Of a stretch of 64,000 nucleotides of DNA, positions 34,350 to 46,876 are shown piece after piece. Positions within the stretch are counted from its first letter, which is position 1; the number at the start of each line of letters is the position of its first letter. Source of the stretch: Cryptomeria japonica (taxonomy: Eukaryota; Streptophyta; Pinopsida; Cupressales; Cupressaceae); assembly GCF_030272615.1 (NCBI RefSeq), contig NC_081411.1, forward strand, positions 210,575,744 through 210,639,743. The letters run 5' to 3'. The notes under the pieces are model-generated. The model was not told where the DNA came from. It searched no databases and saw nothing but the letters and a program-made list of their open reading frames with translations. A program made the translations under genes and the position numbers.

Positions 34350-37300
34350 GGGCACCATAATGGGCCGATTTCTCCTTGGTTGCAGCTCTGTTCTTCTCTT
34401 CAACCTGTGCAGCTCGTAGCTTTGGTAAATGAAAATCGATTCTGAAGTCTGTGCAGGTGATGTTGACCGACCAAACAAATACCATGCAGGCAATGTTGAA
34501 GGGGGTGTTAATATCCCACCGGTAGTGGATGCGAGTGTAGATGTGGTCTGGTTATCGGCCACATAAATAATTTGACTGATTTTGCAGGGGCGCATTCAAT
34601 TGGGGTTTCTCACTGTTCTACATTCATTGGAGATCGTCTGTACAACGTCAGCGGCAAAGGCCCCAAATCGACCTAGTTTATGGTTTTTCTAAATTTTCTT
34701 GATTAAGTTACCCAAGAAAAATATATTTGTATAAATTTTAATTCTATTTTTTTGTAATATCATATATATTCATGACTTTCAATTTTTAAAATTTGATTTA
34801 TTATTTAAATAATAAAATAGAAAAAATAAACTATGACATTCTTCAATAATATTTTTTTTAAACATTATATTACAACTGCATTTTACAAGTTGCAAAATTA
34901 TTATTCCAATATTTTAAATGCAAAAAGAATTAAAAAAATATTTCATAAAACAAATCTGGTTTCATTTTCTTCGTATTAAATCTACATTGAAGAAATATAT
35001 AATAGAGATGGATGTTTAAATGCCAATCTCTATTATAATAGTCATGTTCCACTTTTCAACTGTTTCAACTTTCGACACCTTGCATAAGTTTGTTTAAATG
35101 GCAATCTATATTACAGAAACGTGACGTATTAGTCACGTTCCACTTTTCAAGTGTGATGTAGGTAACTCCCAGTTTATTATTATACACCCAATATAGAATA
35201 TGGAGTAGAATAGGGTGATTCAAGAAACTCTTCATATTTATATTTTTAAAAGCTGTTTTCTTAGAAGTGTGTTATTTTTTGAATTTAGATTGATATCAAA
35301 TATTTTTAAATATAATATAAATGATTTTATAAAATAAAAATAATTTGAATTATTTTTATATTTTTAATTTTTTTATTATAAATTATAATTAAAGTTGAAA
35401 TATAAAAATATAATATTTAATAATAATATAAATTAAAAATTCGGCAAAAAAATTCTTATACTAAAGATCAAAAAATAGGGAAAAGTTATTTAAATTCAAT
35501 CCCAAAATTGAAATAAAGATTTTCTATTTTAGGCAAAGCTTTATCATCTTAGTTACATTGATGAACACTCTATGTTTTTTCAATATTTAGACACTACATT
35601 GGTGATGAGGAAGTCGTAGTGATTTTGGGTATTGTATTTCTGGTCATATTGTTGCTCCTGTTTTGTTGTATTTGACAAGAGAGATTTGGTATTCTAAAGC
35701 ATTAGATCTACATGGTTAGATTAATCTTTGTTTGTATACAAGTTAAATGATATTTATAGACACCACCATTCTATAGCCATGAGTACAATAAGTCAAGGTT
35801 TTTTCAGAGTTCAATATCATGAATGCACAATCTCTTTTTTTAGGTTAATTATTCAATTTCATGTGTATAGATTTGAGCCAAAATAAGTTACAATAAAATT
35901 TTAGACTCCTAGTTCCCTGTCTAATAAGAACCTAATTATATGAAAGGTTAACAAATATATTCTATAAATACAAGTTAATATCTACATATTGAGATATATA
36001 TGTTTTGTGCATATACATATATTCACAATTTCACATACATAAATATACACATAGCATAGATTCACATACATAAATATACACATAGCATGCATAATTTCTT
36101 GCAAGATTAGCAAGTCAATTCTATACATCTTCACCAATATATTTTTTATATGACTTTTAAGCTAAGCATTATATTTGTTTCATTTAAACTATATAAATTT
36201 ATATTTATATACCCATGTATATAGGTGAAGGTAATGTGTGTCCATATGTACAAATGAGCATGGATATATGAATTCTTATGTGTGTGTATCCATAAAAAAT
36301 ATACACACATGTAGATAAACACATCTAAAGTAGAATATACATTAGATTTAAGTTGTCTTTGTACTTAGATGTTTATCTTCTCTTAAATCTAACATCTTGC
36401 ACTTTAGAGAGCCAAAAATGAATGCAGCATGCACTCTTAGAGAACCTGATATTAATGGATTATAATTTTGTCTCAATTGCATTAGCTTAGCATATATCCA
36501 AAATAGTTATAGTCCCATGTACCAAAAAAGAAAAAGAAAAAAACTATAATTTTTGTTTTTAGTTGTGTCAGGAGTATCCCATAAACCAGGTGCATAGGTA
36601 ATTCTAAGCCTCAAAGTCAAATTTGAGATCAACAAGAGCAAACTCACAAACCAAGTCAAATCTTATGTATTGTTATATCTTTCTTGAAAATTAAGATATA
36701 TTACTATTTTAATATCTTCCTTGAAAATAAACATTCTCTTTTCTAATATACTAACTTTTATGAAAAATATGAGATCTTATTGTGACATTAATCTTTATGA
36801 ATAATAATAAATAAATAAATAAATTTAGACAATTTGTATATTACCAAATTGAAAAATAGAAATAAAGTATTTTACAATCCAAAAATAGCAGATTTTTATA
36901 AAAAGATGCCATCTTATAATGTAAAATTGTGAGTGTTAATTTTTATGATTTAAAAAAATTAAAAAATTTAAAATCCTTAAAAATAATCCTTTATATTTTT
37001 TTCTAATTTTAAAATAAATTATAATTGAATAAGTTTATCTTAAACAAATGATTATTTTTATAACTCAAAATTTTTAAAAAGTTTCACATTTGACATGATT
37101 CTCTTGAACCACTTTTTACAACAAATAATATATTTTTAATAGAAATCACACCTTGCTATGTAATGGGTATGCCAAAGAGATGTGGAAGTTTAATGGGAAA
37201 AAAATTTGGTCTATTTTGTGCATATATTTGTGCAATACATGAGGTCAATTATTAGCCTATGTGGAAAATGATGTTGTTTTTGCAAAAAGGTCTGAATGGA

Positions 37301-37399
37301 GAAGTAATATGTGCACATCAACTTATAGGGATCCAAACATGATTGAATAAAAACCTCTAAATTAGGAAGATGATGAAGTTCCACTACCAAAAAATATAT
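34350..37399. other. AT-rich spacer with small palindromes and duplications
   Basis: Notable only for a hairpin (35118-35139), a diverged local duplication around 35010-35152 (GTTTAAATG-CAATCTATATTA and CACGTTCCACTTTTCAA), and a 31-bp direct repeat near 36028-36086 (TTCACATACATAAATATACA). No gene is supported. Confidence 0.5.
35118..35139. repeat. Perfect hairpin with ACGT cores
   Basis: AACGTGAC, 6-nt loop, GTCACGTT: an 8-bp perfect stem. Both arms contain the CACGT/ACGTG core of plant bZIP/bHLH sites. Confidence 0.7.
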
Positions 37400-37815
37400 A
37401 AATATAAAGGTCAAGAAGAGGGAGAGGGGGAGAGGGAGAGAGATGGATGGGTAGCCAGAGGGATATATGTTCAGAGATAGAAGGTGAGAAAAAAACAAGG
37501 GGATGAATAGATAGAGAGATAAAGGGAGATAGAGGCAGAGATAAGGAGATAGTGAGAGATGTAGATAATGAGATTTAAGGAGATATATAGATAGATATAT
37601 TGAGAAAGGGGGGGAGGAAGAAAAAAAAGATAGAGAGACAAACAAATAGGGAAAAATAGAGATATACATGTAGAGATGGAGAGAGGGGGAGATAAATAAG
37701 GGAGATAAAGAGAAAGAGAGAGAGGCAGATAGAGGGGGGATAGAGATACGAAGAGAGAGAAAAAAGAGATATAGAGATATAGATAGGGAGATAGGGAGGA
37801 GAGAGAGAGTGTGTT
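37400..37815 (+). repeat. Purine-rich GA/GATA low-complexity tract
   Basis: About 400 bp with very few pyrimidines on the plus strand other than the T of GATA-type units: GAGAGGGGGAGAG, AGATAGAGA and GGGGGGGAGG runs. The long minus-strand frames rich in Ser, Leu and Tyr across it are low-complexity artefacts. It ends in a GA run that leads straight into a TA run. Confidence 0.9.
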
Positions 37816-37834
37816 ATATATATATATATATAAA
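37815..37834 (+). promoter_or_regulatory. TATA run after the GA tract
   Basis: A TA dinucleotide run ending TATAAACACG lies about 130 bp upstream of the small ORF at 37958. GA tract plus TATA plus a purine- and CA-rich leader resembles a plant core promoter, but a plain microsatellite is equally possible. Confidence 0.35.
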
Positions 37835-37957
37835 CACGAAAGCAAAAGAGACACAGACAACAAAACAAAAGAAAAGAAAAGCACTCAATTAAGAGAGTGC
37901 ACTCGCTGCTTGTTCTTCTGGAAGGTAATCTTATTGATTTCCTCCAACTCCTCCATA

Positions 37958-38077
37958 ATGAATCTGGCGGTGTCCTTATTGTTGCTCCTGCTTCTAGTCC
38001 TAGAACTAGGGCATGTGGTTTTGTTGTCTCCAGCAGCCATGTCTTCACCTCCAAGATCTATTTGTATTCCGCAATGA
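37958..38077 (+). CDS. Possible small secreted peptide or first exon (39 codons)
   Basis: The frame starts MNLAVSLLLLLLLVLELGH, a textbook signal-peptide hydrophobic core, followed by VVLLSPAAMSSPPR and a stop after CIPQ. The leader is CA- and AG-rich, with a TATA run 130 bp upstream. There is no known family match I can name. A GAAG|GTAATC donor-like site in the leader (about 37924) would allow splicing. It may be chance; an overlapping frame exists at 37897-38169. Confidence 0.3.
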   Translation: MNLAVSLLLLLLLVLELGHVVLLSPAAMSSPPRSICIPQ

Positions 38078-38989
38078 TGATATTGATCTTTTCAAGCACC
38101 TCTATACTATTATTCATGGCTTCCTTGCTTATGTCAGTCAGGTTAATTTATTATTTAATATTTATTTAAATTAAAAATTAAAAACTAAATACAAAAATTT
38201 AAAAGTTTTAATTAAAAATATAATACTTAAAAATAGAACCTAAAAACAACAAGTATAAATATTGACAACAAATATTTTATGTCAAAGTTTGTTTTTTCTT
38301 GATTATAAAGTAAAAATTGAAATACATCAAAGTATACTCTGAGTTCACAGATGCATAAAGCCTAACAATCTAGACAAACCCACAAATACTTGCCAATATA
38401 CCAGTCATAGATTACATTTACATTATTCTATACAGACGGAGTCAAAAAAGAACAAGGTGCCACAAATAGAAGTCTGCTCTAGATCCAGGCAACCCATCTA
38501 AGGGGGCCTTCCATCCATGCTAGCCTCTGATCATCCAACCCCCTGCCATTTCATGAGTATATATAAGGTGCTGACAAAGGGAGTTCTCTCTTCACTTAAC
38601 CTTCCACATGTATATCCATGGGAGAGATCATAGATAAAAACATCGGTGTGTCCATCCTCAGGAAATCTGTGAAATTTTTCTTTGTTGAGTCTAATAACCA
38701 TTGTGACCTATGAGAAGATAGTATGGAATGTGACTCTACAAAAAGACTCAGTAAGGGCCCTTTCTATCCTTTGAGCAGGGGACGAATTAGAATACCAAAT
38801 AGTATTAAAATGATTAACAATACTCTCATTATACATCAAAGAATTATAAATAGAAATATATTTAACATTACAGAGCAAGTTACCGTCAACTCAAGTAAAG
38901 GAAACAAATTTGTCATTAAAAACTTCACATCTTTTGGGTAACTGCAAGGAGCTGCAAGCCTTATACAAGACACTATAAGTTATTTTACT

Positions 38990-41927
38990 AGACAGAGGAA
39001 GTTGATATAACAAGAGAGCTCATCCCATCAAATGATAATATCATTAGAAATAATATCTTTAAAGCACTTGATTCCTTTGTTGGCCCAAATATTAGCTGAG
39101 CAACCTTGAGTAAGTGCAAGGGGTTTTCCATTGTGCATAAGATTCCACCAAATAGATCTCTCTCCACAAACAAAATTATCCTGGCTGATTCAATTATTAT
39201 CAATATTATGTCTAACACTCTCCCAAGCCTTCCAAATAGATTTAAAGATAGCAGAGCCTATGGTGGATACTGAAAAATTCCCAATTATTAGGTCACTAAA
39301 GGGAAGAAATTTCCATGATTTTTCATACTTAGGAACCCCCAATGTGATATTATTTTGAATGAGCACTTTCCAAGGCTCACCACCTTATAATGAGTGGAAG
39401 ATCCACTTAGTAGCAAGAGAAATCCCTTGGATTCTAAGATCCTTAAGACCTGAACCTCCAAAAGCCTTGTTCATGTAGCACCATTCCCACTTGACTGAGT
39501 GCACTTTCTTCTGCCCTCTACCATCTGACCATAAGAAATTCCTAATGATCTTCTATAGTTCATTGACCTGGTAGTTACTAAACATCCATACAAAGGCATA
39601 GTATATATTGCAAGAGGACATTACCTTTTGACAAACTTCAATTCTACTAGCAAGAGAGAGATAGTGTTTATTCCACTAGCTTAACTTAGTTTCAATCTTC
39701 CCCTTAATCCACATCCACATTTCTCTGAGACTCAAAGAGACAGAAGAAAGAATCCCTAGGAATCTATGAATTGTATTGGGCCCCTCCCATTGGAACCCAA
39801 AGGAAGAGAGTCAATCTAGAGGCCTCTTAGCCCAGCTAGGCAAGGTAGATTTGGCCTGGAAAATCTTTGCCCCTGAGGCTTCACAAAAAGGAGTAAGTTT
39901 GGTAGACGAAGCAATCATATTATCACAAGAAATCTCCAGGAAGAGAGTTGTATCATCTGCAAACTGGATGTTAAGCAATTTAGATTTGTCTGGTAGAGAA
40001 ATACCTTTCACTCTAGGAGAAAGGTAGTTGTCTCTAAGAAGATAGAACAAAGCATTAGAAGCAATCACATAAAGAGAAAGAGAAAGAGGACATCCTTGCC
40101 TAATGGATCTACCAAGCTTAAAGGGTTGAGAGGTAATTCCATTAACTTCAATCTGAGCGTGGGTATCCACAAGGAGGACCTGGACCCAATGGCAGATCAC
40201 CTCAGTAAAACTGAAGGCTTCAAGCATCATGAAGATAAACTTCCACTCAATTATGTTGTATGCCTTCTCAAAGTCTAATAAAAATATGGCCACCTTTTGA
40301 TTCGAAAGCCTTGCCCACTCCATAGTCTCCAAACTAGTAATAAGATTCTCCAAAATATATCTAACTTTAATAAAACCAGTTTGAGTTTCACAAATGAATC
40401 TGGGAAGGATATTCTCCAATCTGCTGGCTAGTAACTTTGCTAAAATTTTGTAGGATACATTAAGTAATGTTATAGGCCTCCAATTATTTATCAATCATTT
40501 GTCCCCCTCTTTAGGGATGCGTTTGATAAGGCCCCTATTAATCTCAACTCCCAGAGAACCTATTACGATGGCTTATTTATAGACCTCCAACAGATCATTA
40601 GCAATCCAGTCTATATTCGTCTTATAGAACTCAATAGTAAGCCCATCTGGACCAGGGGATTTATCATTATCCAGAGAGTTGATGGCTCTTTTGACTTCTT
40701 CCACCAAGATAGGTCTACCAAGAGCCTTCCTCTCATCGGGATATAAAAACTTAGGGATAATCGATTGACATTTGTCATTTTTCTCTGTCCTCCACCCATA
40801 ATTTATCATTTTTCTCCTTAGCCTACTTCTGTTTCAGCATGTTGAAGAACTTTTTTGATCCTTTGTCACCATTGGATAGCCATTACATCCTATCCCTTGT
40901 TCTAGCTCCCATAGCTTTATCATGTTGCAATCGCCTAAGCTTATCTCTGGCAACAACCACTAATTGAGTGAGTTGAGGATTATTGGGATCTTTTTGTATG
41001 TCCTCTTCAGCATTAAGTAAGCTAGAAGAAAGGACATACTCCATATGCCTAGCATCTTTGGCCTTCTTTTTCCCAATGGTACCAAGCACCTTTTTCTAGC
41101 TAGAAACCAAAGTATTCCATCTCACAATATTGGAGCTAGATTGAGAATTCCATCTATTGAATAGTCTCACAATGTGAATCGCAGACAGAGTGTCTTTATC
41201 CTCTAGCAACTTATTGTTTAAAATGAACTCTCTGCCACCTCTGCATCTATTCTGACCAATATCAACCAAAATGGGATGATGATTTGAAAGGGACGAAGGT
41301 TGAACAACAACAGGAGATCCTTGTTTGTTCGGGGTGAAGGAAAAAAATTCTTTATTAGCATAAAATTTGTCCACCCTAGAGTAGATTTTGCTCCCACTTC
41401 TTTGGTAGTTGCACCAAGTAAACCAAATTCCTTTGAAAGAATTTTCTCACCACCTTTCCAGACAACATTTGAACCTCCTAGCTTATCCTCCTTATGTTCA
41501 ATCACGTTAAAATCACCCCCAACAATCCAAGGAATATTTGAGAGGTCAGAAAACCATTGCCAAAGCTAGGATCTTTCTCTATAATCATTAGGGGCATGCA
41601 CAGTGCAGATCCCAAAGGAGGAGTCACCATTCTTGAAGGTAACCCAAACAACCCTATTGCAGGGGGAGATCCATAAACAAATGATCGACTTGTTCCACTT
41701 GGGATTAATGAGAATAGCAAGCCCCCTCTACCTTTCTCATGCTTAGAAAGAAAATTTAGGGCATCCCTCCAGACAAAGTTCAGGTTGACCTCCAAGGTGA
41801 AGTCAATTGCTTTGATTTCTTGCAGAAAGAGAAAATCGAAATCCCTTTGTTGACTGACCACACTTCTCACCATATACTTTCTATCAGGGGACTCCAACCC
41901 TCGGATATTCCAAGATAAGCATTTCAT
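38990..41927 (-). pseudogene. LINE B ORF2 (endonuclease, reverse transcriptase, zinc-finger end)
   Basis: Starts MKCLSWNIRGLESPDRKY; after a frameshift the endonuclease continues with GGDFNVIEHKEDKLGG. RT blocks include KSPGPDGLTIEFYK, NWRPITLLNVSYKILAK, VAIFLLDFEKAYNIIEW, IRQGCPLSLSLYVIA and the polymerase box FADDTTLF. The C-terminal region (WCYMNKAFGGSGLKDLRIQ-like) is read near 39480-39420. Stops and shifts at about 40500, 40810, 41090 and 41500 inactivate it. Confidence 0.9.
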
Positions 41928-41939
41928 GATCAGGAATAT

Positions 41940-42323
41940 TTAGTTATCATCCTTGGCGGCATTAAAGATGTCAGAACACTTTGGGAAGCTAGTCTTCCGA
42001 TACGATTTCTTGTAAAGCGAAGAGTGCTTATTCTTAGAACCAAGAGGCCTGCCTCTCTTTCTTCTAATGACGCCTTCAGCCACAAAGATATCTGCATCTA
42101 GGTTATTTTTATCTCTAAATCCCTCCCTACTATTAATCGAATAGTTGGAGATCAACTTAGCATCCATCTCAGATTCCTGGAAGCCTAAAAAGGGGGCATC
42201 CTCAATGTTGTTAACCTCTAAATGCTCTACCTCAGAAGGGCAATTAGAAATACCATTGTTAATGATTGGACCAGTGAGGATGAATTCATAAGAGACACTG
42301 TCATCATATAAATACGTTACCAT
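41940..42323 (-). pseudogene. LINE B ORF1, C-terminal fragment
   Basis: 127 residues ending with a basic RRKRGRPLGSKNKH cluster that corresponds to GRSMGSKNKKK of LINE A. The upstream two thirds of ORF1 (DUF4283 and zinc knuckle) are absent, so the copy is 5'-truncated here. Confidence 0.8.
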
Positions 42324-42477
42324 GAAGTTTAAAATCTCAAATTGTTTTAGGTCTTTCGCATGCTTAAAATTTGAATTGGTTTGGGCTCTTACTTTCAGCG
42401 GTGCACGTCCTCACTTAGATTGAATTTTTGATTAATTTTTTTGGCTACTTTGTATATCAAACCGTTCAAGTTAATGA

Positions 42478-42574
42478 ACAATCTTTCTCAGTTCAATTAG
42501 ATTAGTAGATTTAATTAATTCATGAAATACAGGTAATTGGGTTATCTTTCTCAGTTCAATTAGATTAGTAGGTA
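42478..42574 (+). repeat. 63-bp-spaced direct repeat in the RING fragment leader
   Basis: ATCTTTCTCAGTTCAATTAG with the following ATTAGTAG occurs at about 42480 and again at 42543. The single copy at about 45925 upstream of the second RING fragment shows the repeat arose after the duplication, or was lost there. Confidence 0.7.
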
Positions 42575-42596
42575 ATTGGGTTATCAGAATACAATA

Positions 42597-43039
42597 ATGG
42601 CTTACAGAACAGTCGACAGGGAGATGAGACTGAATTACGAGGAGGCAGTTCTTTCTCAACGCTATGGACATGAATAGTATTTGGTGAACAGAGATGCCAG
42701 TTGAAGGTCTTCAAAATTTTCTTGAAAATCTGCATTTTTTAGAAGGAGTATTCATATAGTTATACTCAGACGAATCTTGATTTTGTGAACAATGATAATG
42801 GTGAATTCATAGATAATATCCTCAACAATGACGATGGTTATTTTTTGTATTCATTTGAGGATCTTGGTTTGTGAACAATGAAATGGAAGATGAAGAAGCC
42901 ACCCAGTGAAGAAATAAAATCTGATGTTGAAGATTTGTGTGCCATATGCCTCGATCCATTGGAAAAATATTGTGGGGATATGAACAGTTGTCCCATATGC
43001 CGTGAGAAATATGACTATAGGGAAAAGAAGTCAAATTGA
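42597..43039 (+). pseudogene. RING-finger protein gene fragment, copy 1 (zinc-binding middle missing)
   Basis: A frame from ATG 42597 (MAYRTVDREMRLNYEEAVLS) breaks at a TAG after about 24 codons. A second piece, 42878-43039 (53 codons), reads DLCAICLDPLEKYCGDMNSC then CPICREKYDY. This is the first Cys pair and the last Cys pair of a RING domain (CAIC ... CPIC). The central Cys-x-His-x2-His/Cys-x2-Cys block is missing, so it could not fold as an E3 ubiquitin-ligase RING. The end, TGAAG|GTAATA, looks like a splice donor. A homologous fragment lies at 45949-46216 with shared upstream sequence. Confidence 0.65.
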
Positions 43040-45948
43040 AGGTAATAATCAATATTGCTATTGTATTTTTCAACTTATCAGTTGCTCCTATATATTTTTT
43101 TTGGATATATTTATTTACTTTTATGGATATACTTATTTACTTTTAGCAGACTCGAGCTCCATGAAGATGTTGTATGAATAGAACTATACCAACCTTTTCA
43201 ACCAAAATTCTGCACATGGTATGAATGTATGAGTTTGAATTCCTTAAATTGCATGATGTTGTTATTTTTTCTCAATAAACTTCTGATTTTTGGATTTCTT
43301 TAATCTCTAAAGTATCATTAGTTGTAAAGTTTCAAAATTTCTACATTCTTGATATGGTATTATTATAGATAGTTCTAAAGTTAGAATTGTATATTAAAAC
43401 AACAATGATATATTCATGTCACAAAAGAAAAAGAATAAATAATATAAATTCATGGTACTCTATGGTAATCTTTTAGATTAATAAAGGATTCAATGATGAA
43501 ATTTCACAAAATATTTTAGATTAGTCAAATATAAACTAAATTAAATTCAAATGAATATGTATCTTTTAATGGGATTCAATTTCTTAATAAAAGTGACATT
43601 TTAAGTAATTTTTTTAAAGTGTAATCAATAAAATTAATAATAATAATTACATTGAATTTTTATATATAATAGACAATTATTTGTCTAAATTATAACTATT
43701 AAAAAATTAAATTCTTTTAATTAAATATATTTAAGGTAAATTATTTATTATAATCATTTGATCTTATAAGTTACGTAATATCAAATTGTCAAAACATCTG
43801 TTTTCTCCATCTTTCTTCACTAAAATCTAAAATATATAAAGTGAATGATACTATACTTTTATTCCTCATAAGTAGAACTTAATGTGTTATTCTACCCAAT
43901 TCAACAATGTGTACATTTAAACATTCAACATGTCTCATGAAGGTTTGAATTTTATTTTCCTACTTTTTGAACTTAACTCCATCTTTTCTAAATGTCAAGA
44001 TCTTTGAAATTGGTAGTGATCCTTCTTTATCATTCTCCATTGGTAAGTGTATATTAGTATTTATTAGATTTCTTTAATTTTCTTGTACATTTTCTTTTGT
44101 TTATCTTTTTATACTTTCTATTTAAAGGAATTCAAAAAATAAAAAAATCATCGTAAGAAGGAGCTATTTCATTCAAATGCTATTTTCTTGATGAAGATGA
44201 ATTAGATTTTTTTTTCTAGTGACAAATCTTGTTACCAACATATCTGTAGATTTGAGAGAAAAATAAATTCACATAATAATAAAAAGTAACTACACATATA
44301 ACCATATTTACAAATTAGTGGTTACATAAATTAATATCTCTACCTCTCTTCTCTCTTCTCAATTTTCTTTCAATTCTACTAAAAGATCTTTTCTTACATA
44401 ATAAATTATATCATAGTATGCACCCACATTTCTGGCTTTTACACAATCACCAATAACACCTATGAGTAAAACAACTCAATTTCTATCCCTCCAGCCCTAA
44501 TGGTGCATATCCTACATAGTAGTAGATTACTTTTCCTTATGGTTTCCCTGTTACCATAAGGTAGTCCTTTTGCCATTGGTTTGATCTGCATCAATAGATG
44601 ACTATTGCATGACTAGTGAGAGATATACCAATACAATATCTCTAGTTTATGACTACTTTGAAAAGTATCAAGATCCCTTTTAAAATTTAGAAGCCAAGTC
44701 TAAATATGTACATATTTAAAGAGTCAACATTTTGTAACCATAAAGAAGATGATTAACTTGCCACATAGAAGAGTTCTCAACCAGAAATAAGGCATTGTGG
44801 TGTGGGGAAGATTGTCATTAGTGGAAATCCCTATTGCAATAAGTTGATTTCTTCTATATCGAGTCTAGTTCTAGTCCTGATTTTCACCAACTAATTCCAT
44901 TTTATAATTGAGGGCTATCATGAAATAATGATTTTGAAACTTATTTATTTCAAACCATACATGCAAAGTTGGAAATTTTGAGTTGTTCTAATTCATCTCA
45001 ATGTAATATGTTATATGCATTGATCATGTTTTAATATGAATTTTTTTTTTAAAAAAAAACAAAGGCAAAGTTATAAACGTATGACTATTTTTGGAATTTC
45101 TTTAACAAAATTGACATTTTTTTAGAAATATTGATTAAAGTTTTTTTATTTTTCAATTTGTAAAATTGTATACATATACCAACAATTTTATAAAGTTACA
45201 TGCATGCATACATACATACATACATCATTAGTTTTGGTGAATATTTATAATATATATTAAAAAATTATTAATTATTATTATTTATATCAACATTAGGTAA
45301 AGTACAGTTTTTGAAACAACTTTTCTACATCATCAAGAAGCTAATTACAAACAAAATAGAGGTACAATATCATACAAAACAAAAATTCAAAATTTACATT
45401 ACTCATCAGTTTGATTACATTGAAAAAAGATAAAGATTATTTCTAAGATTACATAAATTTAATATTAATAAATTAAAAAGAGAAAATTATTTTACAATTC
45501 TAAAATAGTTATAATATATTTTATGTGTGAATAAAGTTATTTTAAAATTCAAATATATGATTATTTTAGCAGTTTAAAAATTAAGAGTTTACATTTGATA
45601 CAATTATGGAGAACTATTTTTACAAAAAAATTATGTTAATATTTTATTAATATAATATTATGATAGTTTGAAAAAAAATATATTTGACACAATGTTTTAA
45701 AAAACAAAATCATGTATATCAAAAATAGAAATTTATTTATTTTTATTTAAAATAATAAACAACTTCAAAAATAAATATAGTTTTTTTAAAGACAAAAGAT
45801 TATTTTTTAATCTGACTAATTTTCTTTTTATGTATTTGCATATAAATACCTTAGGCAATCTAAATTTGTTATAGCTTCTTTGCATGCTTAACATTTGAAC
45901 TAGTTTGGGTTCTCAATTTTAGCAATCTTTATCAGTTCAATTAAATTG
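43040..45948. other. AT-rich spacer between the two RING fragments
   Basis: No frame above background and no clear element. A short GC-richer part around 44400-44600 shows nothing I recognise. Confidence 0.5.
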
Positions 45949-46216
45949 ATGGCTGGCATAACAGTAGACGAGAGTTGAGACTGCTTATCGAGGAGGCCGC
46001 TCTTTCTCACGAAGAAGTTTACTTTCTTGAGAGTGCATATCGAAGAGCCCGCTCTTTCTGAGGCAGAAGTTTTGTGAACAATGAAATGGAAGGATGAAGA
46101 TGATATGGAAGATGCTGCCGCACAGATTTTGGGATCGCCGAATAAATTGTGAGGATGTGTGTGCCATATGCCTCGATCCTTTGAAAAAGTGTTTTGGGGA
46201 GCTGAAACAATTGCCA
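45949..46216 (+). pseudogene. RING-finger protein gene fragment, copy 2 (truncated)
   Basis: Starts MAGITVD, parallel to copy 1, then shifts frame. It shares RLLIEEAALSHEE-like text, the AACAATGAAATGGAAG string and DVCAICLDPLKK. It breaks off after LPC, so only the first half of the RING survives. Upstream both copies share CATGCTTAA-ATTTGAA, GGTTTGGG and ATC-TTCAGTTCAATTA. This marks a segmental duplication rather than two random fragments. Confidence 0.6.
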
Positions 46217-46715
46217 TGTAAAAACTCTATTTTCTATGGAAAAAGTGAAGACAAAATCTAGATCCACATGTCTTCAAAAGATTGATGACAGAAATTTAAA
46301 CTGTTTAGAATCAAGGATTCATACTATAAAGCATTTAAAGTTAACCATAAGTCTTCCATTATCTGCAAAAGTATTAAAGTCATATTTAAACCTGAAACAT
46401 TTTTGACATTTTAGCAGTGAATTTATCTGAATTTTAATTTCATCCAGCAAATTAAAAGAACAAATTTCTACAATGCCAGCTTCCCAGAAAATTTAAAAGA
46501 AAAAAACTATTTCTACAAAACCTGGTAAAAACCACTTATGCAGTTAATAAACGCCTCCAAATTTTAATAAACTATTATTTAAATCTTCTAAAAAAATATA
46601 TTTTTATTAAATTCAGATATTACTTTACTTGTATTACATGTGAAAGACGTTAAAGCAGAAATAAAAAATGAAGTGAATCTTATTGTACCAATAAACCCTT
46701 TCTGCTGTCAGACAA
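46217..46715. other. Spacer upstream of the MITE
   Basis: AT-rich; nothing recognised. Confidence 0.5.
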
Positions 46716-46876
46716 ACACGGGCATAACAACGGAAACGGAAATGGTCCGACTAAACGGAAACGGAATTTAAAGGTGGGTCCACATAAAACAGTATATGTA
46801 GGCCCCGCTAAAAAATTTTTGTTTCCGTTCGTTTCCGTTTGCTTTATCTATTTCCGTTTCCATCTCTCAGGGCCTG
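46716..46876. mobile_element. hAT-like MITE (about 160 bp)
   Basis: The ends form imperfect 27-bp terminal inverted repeats: CACGGGC...GGAAACGGAAAT on the left and, reverse-complemented, CAGGCCC...GGAAACGGAAAT on the right. Extra GGAAACGGAA motifs occur inside in inverted orientation. The flanks read TCAGACAA and TCAGACTC, a 6-of-8 match, as expected for the 8-bp target duplication of hAT elements. No coding capacity, so it would depend on a transposase from elsewhere. Confidence 0.7.

Larger units (their letters stand above)
38290..42330 (-). mobile_element. LINE B (L1 type), 5'-truncated in ORF1
   Basis: Minus-strand order: ORF1 C-terminus (42323-41940), endonuclease (41927-41100), reverse transcriptase (40809-39811) and the C-terminal zinc-finger region (about 39780-38990), then a 3' tail. 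Its 3' end is set loosely at about 38290, where the coding strand reads ATAATCAAGAAAAAAC. ORF1 and the ORF2 start are close relatives of LINE A. No RNase H domain is seen. Confidence 0.85.

Noticed and set aside
37211-38054. Three overlapping minus-strand frames of 137-159 codons
   Set aside because: They are the pyrimidine strand of the GA/GATA tract; Ser-Leu-Tyr low complexity in all three frames shows they are artefacts.
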